A stretch of 16,476 bases of DNA. It comes from Chitinophaga pinensis (GTDB lineage: Bacteria; Bacteroidota; Bacteroidia; Flavobacteriales_D; Crocinitomicaceae). Location: the NCBI GenBank assembly GCA_945870115.1, contig CAMBRH010000041.1, positions 1-16,476 of the forward strand, written 5' to 3'. The position numbers and the translations under genes are program-made. The notes beneath the pieces are model-generated. The model did not search any database and had not been told where the DNA came from. It saw nothing but the letters and a program-made list of their open reading frames with translations. Below are positions 15,409-16,476 of this stretch, one piece after another (position 1 is the first letter of the stretch; every line of letters starts with the position of its first letter).

Positions 15409-16476
15409 CTATTGCTCTATTTCGTTAAGCTCATTAATAACTGAAACAAAAGTACCACCATTAATCCCTGGTTCAATATTAAATTTTGCTTTTATAATTT
15501 CTGCTCTTAATTTAATATTACTTAATCCCATTCCAAATTTGTCTTTTGAAATAAAACCTATTCCATTATCCTCAATAAAAAGTGAAAACTGTTTTTTTGA
15601 GAATACTGCTTGAATAGAAACTTCAGTGGCTTTAGCATGTCGGATTATATTTGCGCATAATTCCTGTGTGATCCGGTACAAATTAATTTCTTCATTTTGG
15701 CTAAAACCTTTTTGCTCTCCAAATACTTCAAAAGTATATTTTAGTTGATGCTGAAAAGTTTGTTCAGTTAATTGTTTTATTGCTTCAATTAATCCTAATT
15801 CTGACAAGGCTGGAGGCATAATTTCATGCGCAATAGTTCTCAATTCATTTGTAGCTTCATCAAGCAGAATGATGCAATTTCTGTAGTTTGATTGTAATTC
15901 AGGAACTGAGTCTAGAAGTTCATCGCTAATTGCATTGAATTTCATTTTAGTTGCTGCAAATTTTTGGCAAATTCCGTCATGTAAATCGCGAGCGAGTCTT
16001 ACTTTTTCCTCCTCCTGCGCTTCTAGAATATTTTCTAAATGCTTTTTCTGTAAGGCGAATTCAATTTTTTTTCTTTTAGCTTGTTGTTTTAAATAAATTA
16101 TTAAGAAAAGAATAATTAAAAGTAATATCAATCCAGAAAAAGATAATAAATATATGTTGTTTTTCTGTTTTTCTGCTAAGGTTTTAGATTCAGCAAGCGC
16201 CTTTTCTTTCTTTATTTCCTCTGTTTTATAGACAACTTCCGAATTTGCAATGCTATTTTTCAATTCATCTTTAAAAATAGTATGGTTAACATCTATTACT
16301 TCCTTGAATAGATTTGAAGATTTTTCAAAGTCCCCATTCAATTCATATTTTACTGCCAATTGAACAATGGCGGAAATGAGATCACTTTTATACTTTTGCG
16401 TCCGCTGGATTTTGAGTGCTTCTTCTGATAATTTAATTGCTTCTTTAAGCCTACTTGTTTTGGCCAAAACATTTGA
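15409..16476 (-). CDS. TPR-containing sensor histidine kinase (HisKA_3), N-terminus cut by window
   Basis: The C-terminal 355 residues of a sensor kinase are visible; the frame stays open to the window edge. Numbering from the first visible residue, TPR-like helices occupy about 4-75 and a charged coiled coil about 80-105. One membrane segment follows at about 107-129, and a second coiled coil leads to the HisKA_3 dimerisation domain. Its motif RLARDLHDGICQ contains the phosphoacceptor His166. The ATPase domain follows with N-box Asn276 (ELCANIIRH), DNGIG at 303-307 and GMGLSNIKLRAE from 315. This layout (periplasmic TPR array, one TM, NarX-like kinase) is common in Bacteroidota, where the TPRs are the presumed sensor. 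The apparent start at 16467 is an internal Leu codon. The partner response regulator follows after 45 bases. Confidence 0.93.
   Translation of the reverse strand, partial: SNVLAKTSRLKEAIKLSEEALKIQRTQKYKSDLISAIVQLAVKYELNGDFEKSSNLFKEVIDVNHTIFKDELKNSIANSEVVYKTEEIKKEKALAESKTLAEKQKNNIYLLSFSGLILLLIILFLIIYLKQQAKRKKIEFALQKKHLENILEAQEEEKVRLARDLHDGICQKFAATKMKFNAISDELLDSVPELQSNYRNCIILLDEATNELRTIAHEIMPPALSELGLIEAIKQLTEQTFQHQLKYTFEVFGEQKGFSQNEEINLYRITQELCANIIRHAKATEVSIQAVFSKKQFSLFIEDNGIGFISKDKFGMGLSNIKLRAEIIKAKFNIEPGINGGTFVSVINELNEIEQ

Overview
The window (about 31-33% G+C by eye) looks like ordinary chromosome of a Bacteroidota species, most likely of the class Flavobacteriia or a relative such as Crocinitomicaceae. 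Three things point there: very A+T-rich genes with almost no Shine-Dalgarno sequences, repeated TAnnTTTG boxes (the Bacteroidota -7 promoter element) at gene starts, and exported proteins whose signal peptides end just before a Gln. The genus is inferred, not proven. No tRNA, rRNA, CRISPR array, insertion sequence, prophage gene or recognisable defence cassette was seen. No gene-free stretch exceeds 300 bases; the longest are 9961-10153, 14571-14727 and 12713-12857.

Layout. Bases 1-2211 (+) hold the 3' part of preT and all of preA, the two subunits of NAD-dependent dihydropyrimidine dehydrogenase (first step of reductive uracil/thymine breakdown), closed by a strong terminator. Convergent to them, on the minus strand, is radC (2268-2960). 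Upstream of radC on the same strand are a Wzy/WaaL-type polysaccharide polymerase or ligase and a Wzz-like chain-length protein, tightly coupled (3050-5490). Next comes dnaN, the DNA polymerase III sliding clamp (5613-6731), with its own terminator and promoter. A two-gene envelope operon follows (6833-9960, minus): an exported M48 zinc metalloprotease of 743 aa and, 14 bases downstream, a small predicted outer-membrane protein.

From the divergent control region 9961-10153 the plus strand reads a conserved soluble protein of unknown function (10154-11584) and then a WYL-domain transcriptional regulator (11693-12712). Convergent to these on the minus strand is a 570-aa exported protein of unknown function (12858-14570). 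The right end carries a two-component system (minus): a TPR-containing HisKA_3 sensor kinase cut by the window edge (15409-16476) and its NarL/LuxR response regulator (14728-15363).

Functionally this is a mix of core replication (dnaN), pyrimidine catabolism, surface polysaccharide assembly, envelope proteolysis and signal transduction. I did not find a convincing new multi-gene system. The least explained items are the 476-aa protein with a nucleotidyltransferase-like motif, the M48/outer-membrane protein pair, and the 570-aa exported protein whose upstream region carries direct and inverted repeats.
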